A DNA stretch of 64,000 bases from Tolypothrix bouteillei VB521301 (GCF_000760695.4 NZ_JHEG04000001.1:1954717-2018716); one strand, 5' to 3'. Numbered from the stretch's first letter, positions 19,026 to 26,806 are shown. Translations and numbers: made by a program. Notes: generated by a model not told the origin, from the sequence alone.

Positions 19026-19556
19026 TTAGGAGTCGATTTCAGAAGCAAGATTGAGATTTGAGAAACTCCAATTGAGAAGTTTCTCCAAAATTCGGCTTTG
19101 GCGTTTGGCATTTTGCTCGATCGCCTCAAAAGCCTCAACGGTAGTACTTTGACTAAATTGACTTTGATGCCAAAGCTGAGTCAGACTCAAGGTGCGATTG
19201 AGGTAAAATTTAAATTCTTTAACCTGAAGATATTGATCGCGTTCAAATTGTTGATTAACAGCAGCTACAATCATTGGCTTGCAATTAACTCCTTCAAGTT
19301 TGTCAGCAGTGAGACGCCATGACAAAAGTTGTTCTATGAGGAGACTCTGACATTTAAGGTTTTGCTCAATTTCTTCAACAGCTTGAACGGTTGCACTGTA
19401 ATCCAATCGCCCTTGACGCCAAAGATGAGCCCAAGCCAGGATGCTATTCAGTGAGAGCTTCAGTTCAACTGACAGGGATGATGCAAATCTTTTAAATTCT
19501 CGGTTAATCCGAGCACTATCGATGTACGTCTCAGGAGAGATTACTTTATCACTCAT
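19026..19556 (-). CDS. Tandem histidine-kinase DHp-like protein lacking phospho-acceptor histidines
   Basis: 176 aa made of two similar halves (about 25-85 and 108-170). Each matches the HisKA dimerisation helices of cyanobacterial sensor kinases: LNSILAWAHLWRQGRL / EEIEQNLKCQSLLIEQLL and LNRTLSLTQLWHQSQF / EAIEQNAKRQSRILEKLL. Where kinases have S-H-E-L-R, the first repeat reads S-V30-E-L-K and the second V-K113-E-F-K, so both phospho-acceptor histidines are missing. No HATPase domain follows. It could be a decoy that dimerises with a kinase or occupies a response-regulator surface. The start at 19556 is ATG, with a shared 23-bp element about 45 bp upstream. Divergent from the NACHT gene. Function unknown. 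Confidence 0.7.
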   Translation of the reverse strand: MSDKVISPETYIDSARINREFKRFASSLSVELKLSLNSILAWAHLWRQGRLDYSATVQAVEEIEQNLKCQSLLIEQLLSWRLTADKLEGVNCKPMIVAAVNQQFERDQYLQVKEFKFYLNRTLSLTQLWHQSQFSQSTTVEAFEAIEQNAKRQSRILEKLLNWSFSNLNLASEIDS

Positions 19557-19867
19557 AATTAAGACTTTTTGTTTAATAATTTTTTTCTAAAAATAATTCG
19601 CGGTAAATAACGGTAAAGATCGGAAACTGCTACTACTTTACAAGCTATTTGCGCTTCCAACCCTATACCTAAAAGTAGATTTAATCTTTCTTAGTACTGT
19701 TTTCTATCTTTGGATGTATTGATAGAATATTACGAGAAAGAGTAATGTTGCTCTTTCCGTGTCAAGTGAAAGATTTGGGAGGTGAGGTTTTTCTATCCTT
19801 GGTGTAGCCGATTTAAGCATGACAGTTTTAGTGCTTAAAGATTTTAGAAAGCGTAGCGAGACCAAAC
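19557..19867. other. Divergent regulatory region, DHp-mimic gene / NACHT gene
   Basis: 311 bp. It contains the left 23-bp element (19601-19623) near the DHp-mimic start. No gene is supported. The NACHT gene has a 5' leader of up to about 250 bp here. Confidence 0.45.
19601..19623 (-). promoter_or_regulatory. 23-bp direct-repeat element, left copy
   Basis: On the minus strand this reads CCGATCTTTACCGTTATTTA followed by CCG: two TTTACCG units with 10-bp spacing, one helical turn. It lies 45-67 bp upstream of the DHp-mimic start and faces that gene. A second copy with 21 of 23 identical bases is at 22479-22501, facing away from the NACHT gene. The placement and periodicity suggest an activator or repressor site at about the -35 region. 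Confidence 0.5.
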
Positions 19868-22381
19868 ATGGCAGCAATATCAGTTCATCAGAAAATTTTT
19901 GAAAAATTAAAACAAGCATATATAGAGAAATTTGGTGCTTCACCTAAATTTCTGATTGGGGAGCTAAATCGGGTTTATCAAGAAAAAAAAGAAGATTCCA
20001 AAGATATTATTTCAGATAAAACGATACGGAATTTCTTTAAGGATGATGAACCAACGAAGATGCAGGAGAAAAATCTCAACTTTTTATGTGGAATTTTACT
20101 AGGATATAACAGTTATCAGGAAGCTTTAAGACAACAAACATCATTGGAACAAGGAGAAAAAGTCGAGACGGATGAGCAAGAAACTTGGCTTCAGCGTTAT
20201 CAAGAATATCTTCAGAGAAAGTGCAGTACTATAAAAGTCCTGACAATGACTCACCCCGTAGAGCTAAATAGTGTTTACGCCCAAGTCAATGTTTTAGAAA
20301 ATGTTCAAGGAAAACAGTCTAAAACTATTCAAGAACTCTTCAGCCACTTTTCAAACGAAGGTGCAAGCTTTAGTCGATTTAACTATAGAATTAGAAATCA
20401 TTTATCTGCTTTAGACGCTGTTAAAAACTATTCTAAGCTGCTTATTTGGGGTAGACCAGGTGCAGGTAAAACAACTTTTCTCAAGCATCTAGTTTTACAT
20501 TCTATTCAACAAAATAAAGAATTACAAAAAATTCCTATTTTTATTTCATTAAAATCTTTTTCTGATGACGAAAATCAACAAGATCTTATTGATGCTATTA
20601 AACAAGATTTGTCAGACTATATTTGCGAAATATCTCAATTTGTTCACAACTTACTAGAACAAGGTCGTTGCTTGATTTTGTTAGATGGATTGGATGAGGT
20701 CGGCGAAACAAAAAGCGATCGCGTTTATCAAAACATCGATCGTTTTGTCAAGAGATTTCCTAAAAATCGTTTTGTCCTTACTTGTCGTTCGGGATCTGCT
20801 GATTATATATTTCCTGATTTTACAGAAGTGGAAATGGCAGATTTCGATTGCAATCAGGTTGAGTTTTTTATTAGAAAATGGTTTGCACCAAGTGAAGATT
20901 TGAAGTTAGCAGATAGCTTACTTGAAAAAATAGAAAAAAATAGATCGCTAGAAGAATTAACAGCAAATCCATTATTGCTGACAATGTTATGCTTGGTATT
21001 TGACGATCGCTACGAACTTCCAAGAAATCAGTACTCACTGATTCACGATGCAGTAGAAATCCTTTTACGCAAATGGGATGCAAGCAGACGGATAGAAAGG
21101 AGTGTAACAAATAAGTTCAATCTACCGTACCAACAAAAAGTTAATTTAATGAGCAAAATAGCTTATGAATCTTTCTTGCAAGAACCCCATAAAATTTTAT
21201 GGCAACAAAGGGAATTAGAAGAAATTATTGGAAATTACATTGAGAATCTTCCTGATTTTTCTAATGATATTTCAACTGTTGATAGTTTGGCAATTTTAAA
21301 AAGAATAGAAGCCAATCACGGATTGCTTGTTAAACAGGCGCAAGATATATATTCATTTTCTCACTTAAGTTTTCAAGAATATTTTGTAGCTAATTATATT
21401 GTAGAGAGTCGAAGCTATGAACTTTTAAAAGAAGTTGTTAAACAGCACTTAGTAAATCGTCAGTGGCGAGAGGTCTTTCTCATAATTGCAGGACGGCTAG
21501 CTAATGCTGATGATTTTTTTAAAATTCTATTTATTCAAATTAATAAATTAGTGAGTAATAAACGATTGCAAGAGATGTTGGCTTGGCTGGATGATGTCAC
21601 AACTTATCATGGTGTCAAATCTAGCTCTTGGAGAGCTTTCTATTTATTCGTGGATCAGGAATTTGAGCTTTATACGAATGAACTCTCAAAAGTCGATTCT
21701 GCTTTAGCACAAAAACTTGCTACTCTTTTAAAAGAGTTCAATCGAGAAAGAAAGAAGATTATCGATCGCTCACCCCTTTCTGATTTTGCATTATATTTGG
21801 TGGACACTTATACCAAAGTATCTGCTAAAGCGGATAATAAACCGTTTAAACCTCATAAAGTCAATCCTTTGCTGAGAAAGGAACTTCCCGTAAGCGACGA
21901 TACGGTCATGGCTCCTCAATTGGGAGGCGAAGGTGTAACAATTGATAAAAATCGGGGTGTAATTACTCTTATCAAACAAACGAGACAAATTACGCTGGAA
22001 AAAGATAATTTTCCCAATCAGATTATTTCTAATATTACCAGTGATAGAGCTTTAAATTACGAAGGTTTAGCTGACGAACTCATATTCTTACAGGAGAGCT
22101 TTCCTGATGACAATGCACCTCAATCTGATTGGCAAGATTGGATCAAACATTTAAGAGGAGTCATGAGGCTGTATTTGAATATTGGTTATGATGACGTAAA
22201 ATTTTCCCCCGAACAAATTAAAATTTTAAAAGATTATTTGTACTCAAATATTCTCCTTCTAGAATGTATAAAAGGAAGTAATTACTCTTCTAAAGAGTTA
22301 CGCAATCAAATTCTCGATTATATGTTGCTACCTAGCAAGCGCATTCCTGAAACTCTTATTAGAGAACAAGGGTTAAGGTAA
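19868..22381 (+). CDS. NACHT-domain NTPase (bacterial NLR-like, possible anti-phage)
   Basis: 837 aa. A small helical N-terminal domain (1-90; SDKTIRNFF, LNFLCGILLG) precedes the NACHT module at about 150-370: Walker A GRPGAGKTTFL (195-205), Walker B LILLDGLDEV (269-278), sensor FVLTCRSG, and NPLLLTMLCLVF. A winged-helix-like segment with FSHLSFQEYFVA follows near 505. The C-terminal part (about 690-837) is helical and ends with the GYDDVKFSPEQIKIL region seen in other cyanobacterial NACHT proteins. There are no WD40, LRR or TPR sensor repeats and no obvious nuclease, TIR or protease effector. Some bacterial NACHT proteins protect against phage; that role here is inference. A DHp-mimic gene is divergent and a small ORF follows. 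Confidence 0.85.
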   Translation: MAAISVHQKIFEKLKQAYIEKFGASPKFLIGELNRVYQEKKEDSKDIISDKTIRNFFKDDEPTKMQEKNLNFLCGILLGYNSYQEALRQQTSLEQGEKVETDEQETWLQRYQEYLQRKCSTIKVLTMTHPVELNSVYAQVNVLENVQGKQSKTIQELFSHFSNEGASFSRFNYRIRNHLSALDAVKNYSKLLIWGRPGAGKTTFLKHLVLHSIQQNKELQKIPIFISLKSFSDDENQQDLIDAIKQDLSDYICEISQFVHNLLEQGRCLILLDGLDEVGETKSDRVYQNIDRFVKRFPKNRFVLTCRSGSADYIFPDFTEVEMADFDCNQVEFFIRKWFAPSEDLKLADSLLEKIEKNRSLEELTANPLLLTMLCLVFDDRYELPRNQYSLIHDAVEILLRKWDASRRIERSVTNKFNLPYQQKVNLMSKIAYESFLQEPHKILWQQRELEEIIGNYIENLPDFSNDISTVDSLAILKRIEANHGLLVKQAQDIYSFSHLSFQEYFVANYIVESRSYELLKEVVKQHLVNRQWREVFLIIAGRLANADDFFKILFIQINKLVSNKRLQEMLAWLDDVTTYHGVKSSSWRAFYLFVDQEFELYTNELSKVDSALAQKLATLLKEFNRERKKIIDRSPLSDFALYLVDTYTKVSAKADNKPFKPHKVNPLLRKELPVSDDTVMAPQLGGEGVTIDKNRGVITLIKQTRQITLEKDNFPNQIISNITSDRALNYEGLADELIFLQESFPDDNAPQSDWQDWIKHLRGVMRLYLNIGYDDVKFSPEQIKILKDYLYSNILLLECIKGSNYSSKELRNQILDYMLLPSKRIPETLIREQGLR

Positions 22382-22392
22382 CTCGCAATCGC

Positions 22393-22428
22393 TTTCTCTC
22401 GTTCCCTGGTGCAGCTTGAGAATGCAGT
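22393..22428. repeat. Dispersed repeat, copy 1 (CTCTCGTTCCC...AATGCAGT)
   Basis: A sequence beginning TTCTCTCGTTCCCTGG and ending GAATGCAGT just after the NACHT gene. A second copy at 52664-52701 shares most bases and has a fuller internal palindrome (CCCAGGCTCAGCCTGGG). Copy 1 has a decayed palindrome. Both lie in spacers just downstream of plus-strand genes. Confidence 0.6.
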
Positions 22429-22478
22429 ATACAAGGTTTTGCCTTCTGGCTTTTACCCCCTGTCGGTTCTTTTATATC

Positions 22479-22501
22479 CCGAACTTTACCGTTTTTTACC
22501 G
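22479..22501 (+). promoter_or_regulatory. 23-bp direct-repeat element, right copy
   Basis: Two TTTACCG units with a 10-bp period, matching the left element at 19601-19623 in inverted orientation with two mismatches. The second unit (TTTACC, 22495-22500) is placed as a -35 element relative to TATAAT at 22519. It faces the small ORF at 22564. Confidence 0.5.
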
Positions 22502-22524
22502 TAAAATGCCACAAGTGGTATAAT
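22495..22524 (+). promoter_or_regulatory. Predicted sigma-70-type promoter for the small ORF
   Basis: -10 TATAAT (22519-22524), an exact consensus hexamer, with an 18-bp spacer from a -35-like TTTACC (22495-22500) that sits inside the direct-repeat element. Transcription would start near 22531, about 33 nt before the ATG of the small ORF. No strong Shine-Dalgarno is seen between. Confidence 0.45.
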
Positions 22525-22563
22525 TTTGTAGTACTCAACAAGCTAAGAACTAGCAAATTCAAT

Positions 22564-22737
22564 ATGGGCAAACAACAAGTAAAAAAGTGCGATCGCAAAC
22601 CAGGTGAGAAATGGACCGATGGTTGTTGTAGCTCAAATTCGGCAGAAGATTTTGAGACAGAAAAATTTGAAGACTCAATAACACATCCCGCGATCGAGTC
22701 TTCTTTCTTACCTGAATCAGAAACACACAAACATTAA
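22564..22737 (+). CDS. Small hypothetical protein (57 aa) downstream of NACHT gene
   Basis: 57 codons from ATG to TAA. The N-terminus is basic with a CC pair (MGKQQVKKCDRKPGEK, then DGCC); the C-terminal half is acidic and serine-rich (ETEKFEDS, SSFLPESETHKH). There is no signal peptide or membrane helix, and I do not recognise a family. Support comes from a predicted promoter with a perfect TATAAT just upstream and from the shared 23-bp element. It contains two GCGATCG-type sites, and its codon use is unremarkable. It could be an accessory of the NACHT locus or a spurious frame; convergent with the cytochrome gene. Confidence 0.35.
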   Translation: MGKQQVKKCDRKPGEKWTDGCCSSNSAEDFETEKFEDSITHPAIESSFLPESETHKH

Positions 22738-22765
22738 CTTTTTACCCAATTTATGTAAATTATTT

Positions 22766-23155
22766 TTACAGAGATTCCAAATAAGTCAAAAGGTCTGCCA
22801 TGGCTTGAGGACTGGGCTGAAATTTTGGCATAGGTGGCGTTTCACCACTTGTCACTTGGTGTATGAGACCATAGGGCGATTTGCGTTTAGAGACCCCCTG
22901 CAAGCTAGGTCCAACACTACCATCTGCTTGCCAGCCATGACAACCAGCACAGTTGATTTGAAAGATGGCATGTCCTTGTACTGGGTCACCTTTAAGCGCT
23001 ATAACAGCTTTGGCATAAGGATCTGAGGGTCTAGTTGCATAAACAGCAAAAACGCCCAAAAGGACTGTTAGCACGACCGCCAGAACAATGAGTGCGATGC
23101 GCTGAAGCAGAATCTTAGGTTTGGGGATCTGGTTATCCAAAAGTTTGCTGTTCAA
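22766..23155 (-). CDS. cytM: Cytochrome c, CytM type
   Basis: 129 aa. An uncleaved-looking N-terminal membrane helix (about 18-40) anchors a small class I cytochrome c: haem attachment CAGCH at 69-73, and likely axial Met109 in TPPMPKF. The segment DPYAKAVIALKGDPVQGHAIF and the GVSKRKSPYGLIHQVTSG region match what I recall of cyanobacterial cytochrome cM, which affects respiration and photosynthesis balance under stress. It is divergent from petG, the b6f subunit gene, separated by 192 bp. The symbol is assigned on motif similarity; another membrane-bound c-type cytochrome remains possible. Confidence 0.75.
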   Translation of the reverse strand: MNSKLLDNQIPKPKILLQRIALIVLAVVLTVLLGVFAVYATRPSDPYAKAVIALKGDPVQGHAIFQINCAGCHGWQADGSVGPSLQGVSKRKSPYGLIHQVTSGETPPMPKFQPSPQAMADLLTYLESL

Positions 23156-23334
23156 GTCAAAGTGTACAAAAAAATTTTATTTCATACACATAGCTTAAAA
23201 GTTCTTGATTAAATATGCAATTGATTGTGTTTGAGAGCACAGATTGGGGACAAGGAGGATAATGAGATGAGAACAATGAAAGAGTTGTTGCTGAATTTGG
23301 TAGAATCAGTGACGGGAACCAATTTTGTTGCATA

Positions 23335-23340
23335 AAGGAG
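23335..23340 (+). promoter_or_regulatory. Ribosome-binding site of petG
   Basis: AAGGAG seven nt before a GTG start; it fixes the GTG at 23348 as the start codon of this very short gene. Confidence 0.75.
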
Positions 23341-23347
23341 ATCTAAC

Positions 23348-23461
23348 GTGGTTGAACCCTTGCTAGACGGCATTGTACTGGGTCTAATCTTCGTAACCCT
23401 AGCTGGATTGTTTTATAAAGCTTACGAGCAGTACAAGCGTGGCAATCAGCTTGGTTTGTAA
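23348..23461 (+). CDS. petG: Cytochrome b6-f complex subunit V (PetG)
   Basis: 37 aa beginning at [23 protein letters not shown], then [17 protein letters not shown]. This is the single membrane helix of PetG, a small subunit needed for assembly or stability of the cytochrome b6f complex in thylakoids. The match to the conserved MVEPLL..GIVLGLI..TLAGLF pattern is near complete. A strong AAGGAG precedes the start. Gene neighbours are divergent cytM and convergent rsmD, the latter across a G/A-rich and C/T-rich spacer that may form a hairpin. Confidence 0.95.
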   Translation: MVEPLLDGIVLGLIFVTLAGLFYKAYEQYKRGNQLGL

Positions 23462-23474
23462 GTTTGAGAATAGT

Positions 23475-23554
23475 CAGTGGGAGAAGGGAGACAAGGAAGA
23501 AAGAGCACACAAGGAGAACATTCTACCTTGTCCCCTTGTTCCCCTTGTCTGTCT
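23475..23554. repeat. Purine/pyrimidine mirror repeat between petG and rsmD
   Basis: GGGAGACAAGG-type units followed by CCTTGTCCCCTTGTTCCCC-type units; AGACAAGG (23489-23496) is complementary to CCTTGTCT (23543-23550), with further partial pairing inside. Placed between convergent genes, it could serve as a bidirectional terminator for both. Confidence 0.5.
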
Positions 23555-24100
23555 TCACTTCGCGATTCTATAAAAGGTCAAAGCAGTATTGCCATAAACT
23601 TTCTCACGGCAGATTTCCCAAGAAGGTATGATAGGCGGTGTCCAATCTTGGGGGCTGTGTTCTAGTGCGATTTCGCCATCTGTATCTAAAAGATGATGGT
23701 AAGCTAAGACTTCTAATACTGGCTGATATAATCCACTTGCATAGGGTGGATCGAAATAAATTTTGTCAAATTGTTGCCCTGAAAGTTTGGGCAATATCTG
23801 TAAGACATCTCCCCGCAGCAGTTGAAATTTTTGTTCTGCACTCGTCAGATGCTGCCAGTTCTCTTGAATAATTGCACACGCACGGCTGGACTTTTCAATA
23901 CCTGTGACTAAACTGGCTCCCCTGCACAAAGCTTCTGCGCCCATTGACCCAGTTCCAGCACACAAATCCAACCAGCGACAACCATCTATCGTTCCCTGCC
24001 AAATGTTAAACACTGCCTCCCGTACTCGCGCACTGGTAGGTCGGGTTTCTCTCCCTGGCAATGTTTTTAAGGGACGATTACCGTAAATTCTTAAGCTCAT
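23555..24100 (-). CDS. rsmD: 16S rRNA (guanine(966)-N(2))-methyltransferase
   Basis: 181 aa, the usual RsmD length. SAM-binding motif LDLCAGTGSMGAEALCRGA (about 44-62), acidic E69 after strand 2, and the N6/N2-methyltransferase motif DPPY at 117-120. The N-terminus RIYGNRPLKTLPG..TRPTSARVREAVFNIW is highly typical. It methylates G966 of 16S rRNA during 30S assembly. The stop lies in the petG-side repeat; hisH is upstream on the same strand across a repeat-filled spacer. Confidence 0.92.
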   Translation of the reverse strand: MSLRIYGNRPLKTLPGRETRPTSARVREAVFNIWQGTIDGCRWLDLCAGTGSMGAEALCRGASLVTGIEKSSRACAIIQENWQHLTSAEQKFQLLRGDVLQILPKLSGQQFDKIYFDPPYASGLYQPVLEVLAYHHLLDTDGEIALEHSPQDWTPPIIPSWEICREKVYGNTALTFYRIAK

Positions 24101-24185
24101 TTGTCAGCAGCCATCAGTCATTAGTCATGAGTCATCGGTCATTTGACAAAGAACAAATGACAAAGGACGCTCGTACAAAATTCTA
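24101..24185. repeat. GTCATTN heptamer repeat with small hairpin
   Basis: Units such as GTCATTA, GTCATGA, GTCATCG and GTCATTT run in tandem from about 24116; GTCATTTG (24138-24145) pairs with CAAATGAC (24154-24161). The same heptamer family appears inside the kinase gene at 44648-44670. It separates hisH from rsmD. Confidence 0.6.
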
Positions 24186-24821
24186 TTATGCAGCAACTTG
24201 TGTCCAAACTTGAGATACAAAATTAGAGAGAATTTGCAATCCAACGTTAGAAGATTTTTCTGGATGGAATTGCACCGCCATCAGATTGTCTCGGGCGATC
24301 GCAGCTGTGACAGTTTGGCTACCATGAGTGACAGTTGCAGCACAAATTTGGGAATCTGTTGGCTCTACATAATAGGAATGGACAAAATATACCCAAGGAT
24401 TTTGCGGTAGATATTCCCACAAAGTTGTTTTTGGATGGGTAAGTTCGAGTTGATTCCAACCCATATGGGGAATTGTAATACCTGGTTCGCTAACAAATCG
24501 CCGTACTATTCCTTGAATAATTCCGAGTCCCGGTTCAACTCCTTCTGCACTTGATTCAAAAAGAATTTGCAAACCCAAACAAATACCTAAAAAAGGTTTG
24601 CCAGAAGCAATTGCTTCTTTGATGGGTTTTTCCAAATCAAGCGATCGCAGCTGTTTTACAGCTGGATCGAAGGAACCCACCCCCGGCAAAACGATAGCAT
24701 CTGCTTTTTCTAATTCTTTTGCCGAATCAGTAATCCTTGGAGTTGCGCCCGCTTTTTCTAATCCTTTGCAAACTGAGTGCAAGTTTCCCATGTCGTAGTC
24801 TACGACTGCAATCAACGCCAT
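24186..24821 (-). CDS. hisH: Imidazole glycerol phosphate synthase, glutamine amidotransferase subunit
   Basis: 211 aa. Class I amidotransferase triad: C81 in GICLGLQ, H186 and E188 in AVQFHPEKS. The N-terminal strand IAVVDYDMGNLHSV and the LPGVGSFD motif are diagnostic of HisH. With HisF it makes imidazole glycerol phosphate and AICAR in histidine synthesis, supplying ammonia from glutamine through a channel. HisF is not in the window, which is usual in cyanobacteria, where his genes are scattered. Confidence 0.95.
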   Translation of the reverse strand: MALIAVVDYDMGNLHSVCKGLEKAGATPRITDSAKELEKADAIVLPGVGSFDPAVKQLRSLDLEKPIKEAIASGKPFLGICLGLQILFESSAEGVEPGLGIIQGIVRRFVSEPGITIPHMGWNQLELTHPKTTLWEYLPQNPWVYFVHSYYVEPTDSQICAATVTHGSQTVTAAIARDNLMAVQFHPEKSSNVGLQILSNFVSQVWTQVAA

Positions 24822-24879
24822 TTACCTACTCCTTGCTAATTTATTATGTAGGGTACTTATATTCTAAATAATAATTCTT

Positions 24880-25392
24880 ATGCAGAAAAGGTTTTTATTA
24901 ACTTCTTTTCAAACTTGGTTACCCCATCAAAAATCAAATTCTTCTGATGATCTACTGGCAGAAGTTGTCCGGCTCAATTGCTTGCCTTATGATTTAACGC
25001 TGTTGCGACAATTGCCTGTAGATGTTGAGCAAGCCAGTTTTCGAGTCATAGAAAAGATCCGCGAAGTTCAACCAGACTGCATCATTTGCTGTGGTATGGC
25101 TGAAAAACGGACGCTATTAAGTGTGGAAGTAGGAGCTGTCTGTGGGGAAAGTATGTTGGTGACAACTGTTGATTTAGAAAAATTAGTGGTGGGGTTCGGG
25201 GCTGTTGAGATTAGCCATGACTGTGGAAAATTTGTCTGTGAAGGTCTTTATTATTCTGTTTTAGATGAACTGCGCCTCCGGGAACTTAAAACCCCTTGCA
25301 TCTTTGTCCACGTTCCTATTTTGACTGAAGAAAACTTTCCCTCAATTAGGGAGGATTTCTTACTGATGACCCACAAATTGGCACTTTTGTAA
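24880..25392 (+). CDS. Pyroglutamyl-peptidase I-like protein (peptidase family C15)
   Basis: 170 aa, shorter than typical Pcp (about 200-215). The catalytic triad appears in the expected order: E75 in CGMAEKRT, C120 in SHDCGKFVCEGLYYSVL, H144 in IFVHVPIL. The N-terminal LLTSFQTW replaces the usual TGFEPF loop, and the segment between is compressed. Family enzymes remove N-terminal pyroglutamate from peptides in the cytoplasm; with an altered substrate loop, specificity may differ. Divergent from hisH (58 bp); the DUF3370 gene follows after 40 bp. Confidence 0.75.
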   Translation: MQKRFLLTSFQTWLPHQKSNSSDDLLAEVVRLNCLPYDLTLLRQLPVDVEQASFRVIEKIREVQPDCIICCGMAEKRTLLSVEVGAVCGESMLVTTVDLEKLVVGFGAVEISHDCGKFVCEGLYYSVLDELRLRELKTPCIFVHVPILTEENFPSIREDFLLMTHKLALL

Positions 25393-25432
25393 AGATAATT
25401 GCGTCTCAAAGTAGAAAAAAATATTTCGGTAT

Positions 25433-26806
25433 ATGTTTCCATTCTTACTAATTCTTCCCCTTGCACAAGTAACACCTTCCCCAATCGCTCCCTCACCTGC
25501 GCCGGTGGAAGAAATAGTGCAACAGCAAGAAGTACGCCCTTTACCAGGAAAATTAGATGAAGTACCCGTTTTCAATAGTAATAGCCCTGAAAAGGTTTTG
25601 AAGGAAGGGATTTTGCTGTCAACTTTTCCATCAGAAGGAAAAAAAGTTCCCACAGCACATTTAAATTTTCCTTTTAAAGGTCGATTTGATGTTTTTGCTC
25701 ATCACGTAGCAGCAGCACCAACTCCTGAAGATTTGCGATCGCTATATCTGGGAATTATCGTACACAACCCCAGTTCTCAACCGGTGACAGTGAATATTTT
25801 GCAAGCCGCTACTTATCTCAGCCAGCCAGATGCACCTTTTATTGAGTTGCCATCTAAAAGTGATAATCTTTTAAGCACTATCTTTGCAGGACCAGGCGAT
25901 CGCGTAACAAATCAAGTTCTTCGAGGACAACGGCAAGAAACTTTCCCTGCTCAAATAATTATTCCACCTGGGGAAAGCCAAATGTTACTAAATGTACCAA
26001 TTCCCGTCAAAGAACTCACACCACCATTAAATGGTCGGTCTACATATATGCGACTGTGGAGTAGTGGCACAGTTTATGCAGCTAGTCTGGCTATGTTTGC
26101 ACCAACAAATTCTGATGGTAGCGAACGTCCTCCTACAGTGGAAGAGTGGCAATATCTATTAAATAATAGTGAATTATCCGGACCTCGTGACAAAGTCCCC
26201 ACTCCTTTAGAAGAGACAAGCAAACCAATAATATACGGGCGGGTTGCTGGAGTTGCCTTAGGTGCGGAATGGAAGGGTTTACTTGTAGATAACCCTGGAA
26301 AAACATATCTCACTATTCCCAGTCCCGGACAAGCTTTTTCCTATGGAGTCTCTACTTTAGATCGCGGAACATTAGGTACACAGCAAATACAAAGTGCTCC
26401 CATGTTGGTACGCTATCCGGATACTGCTTATCGCGCTCATGGAAACTATGGCGTGCAATACAGCTTAACTTTGCCGTTATATAACAACACTCAAAACCAG
26501 CAAACAGTCACCGTGTCAATGCAAACACCTATTAAAGAAGATAAGTTAACTAAATCAGGATTGCGCTTTTTTAACTCATTAGCACCACAAGTCTTCTTTC
26601 GCGGATCGGTAAGAGTTCGCTATCAAGATGATGCTGGTTTGCCTCAAATTCAATACGTGCATTTGGTGCAAAGACGCGGACAGCAGGGAGAACCTTTGGT
26701 AGTGTTGAATATGAAGGGAGGCGAGAAAAGATTAGTTGAAGTAGATTTTCTCTATCCGCCAGACGCTACTCCTCCGCAAGTTTTGACAGTGACTAGCAGT
26801 CAGTAA
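25433..26806 (+). CDS. DUF3370 domain protein, probably exported
   Basis: 457 aa. A short hydrophobic start (FPFLLILPLAQ) and a Pro-rich stretch with QQQEVRPLPGKLDEVPVFNS suggest export to the periplasm or envelope. The rest is beta-rich with conserved-looking blocks (AHLNFPFKGRFDVFAHHV, LYLGIIVHNPSSQPVTVNIL, VQYSLTLPLYNN). I recognise it as the cyanobacterial DUF3370 family, whose function is unknown; no enzyme motif is visible. The 40-bp gap from the C15 peptidase gene could mean co-transcription. Confidence 0.75.
   Translation: MFPFLLILPLAQVTPSPIAPSPAPVEEIVQQQEVRPLPGKLDEVPVFNSNSPEKVLKEGILLSTFPSEGKKVPTAHLNFPFKGRFDVFAHHVAAAPTPEDLRSLYLGIIVHNPSSQPVTVNILQAATYLSQPDAPFIELPSKSDNLLSTIFAGPGDRVTNQVLRGQRQETFPAQIIIPPGESQMLLNVPIPVKELTPPLNGRSTYMRLWSSGTVYAASLAMFAPTNSDGSERPPTVEEWQYLLNNSELSGPRDKVPTPLEETSKPIIYGRVAGVALGAEWKGLLVDNPGKTYLTIPSPGQAFSYGVSTLDRGTLGTQQIQSAPMLVRYPDTAYRAHGNYGVQYSLTLPLYNNTQNQQTVTVSMQTPIKEDKLTKSGLRFFNSLAPQVFFRGSVRVRYQDDAGLPQIQYVHLVQRRGQQGEPLVVLNMKGGEKRLVEVDFLYPPDATPPQVLTVTSSQ

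Noticed and set aside
23471..23554. Short plus-strand frame starting within the petG-rsmD spacer
   Set aside because: It is made of the purine/pyrimidine spacer repeat and runs antisense into rsmD.
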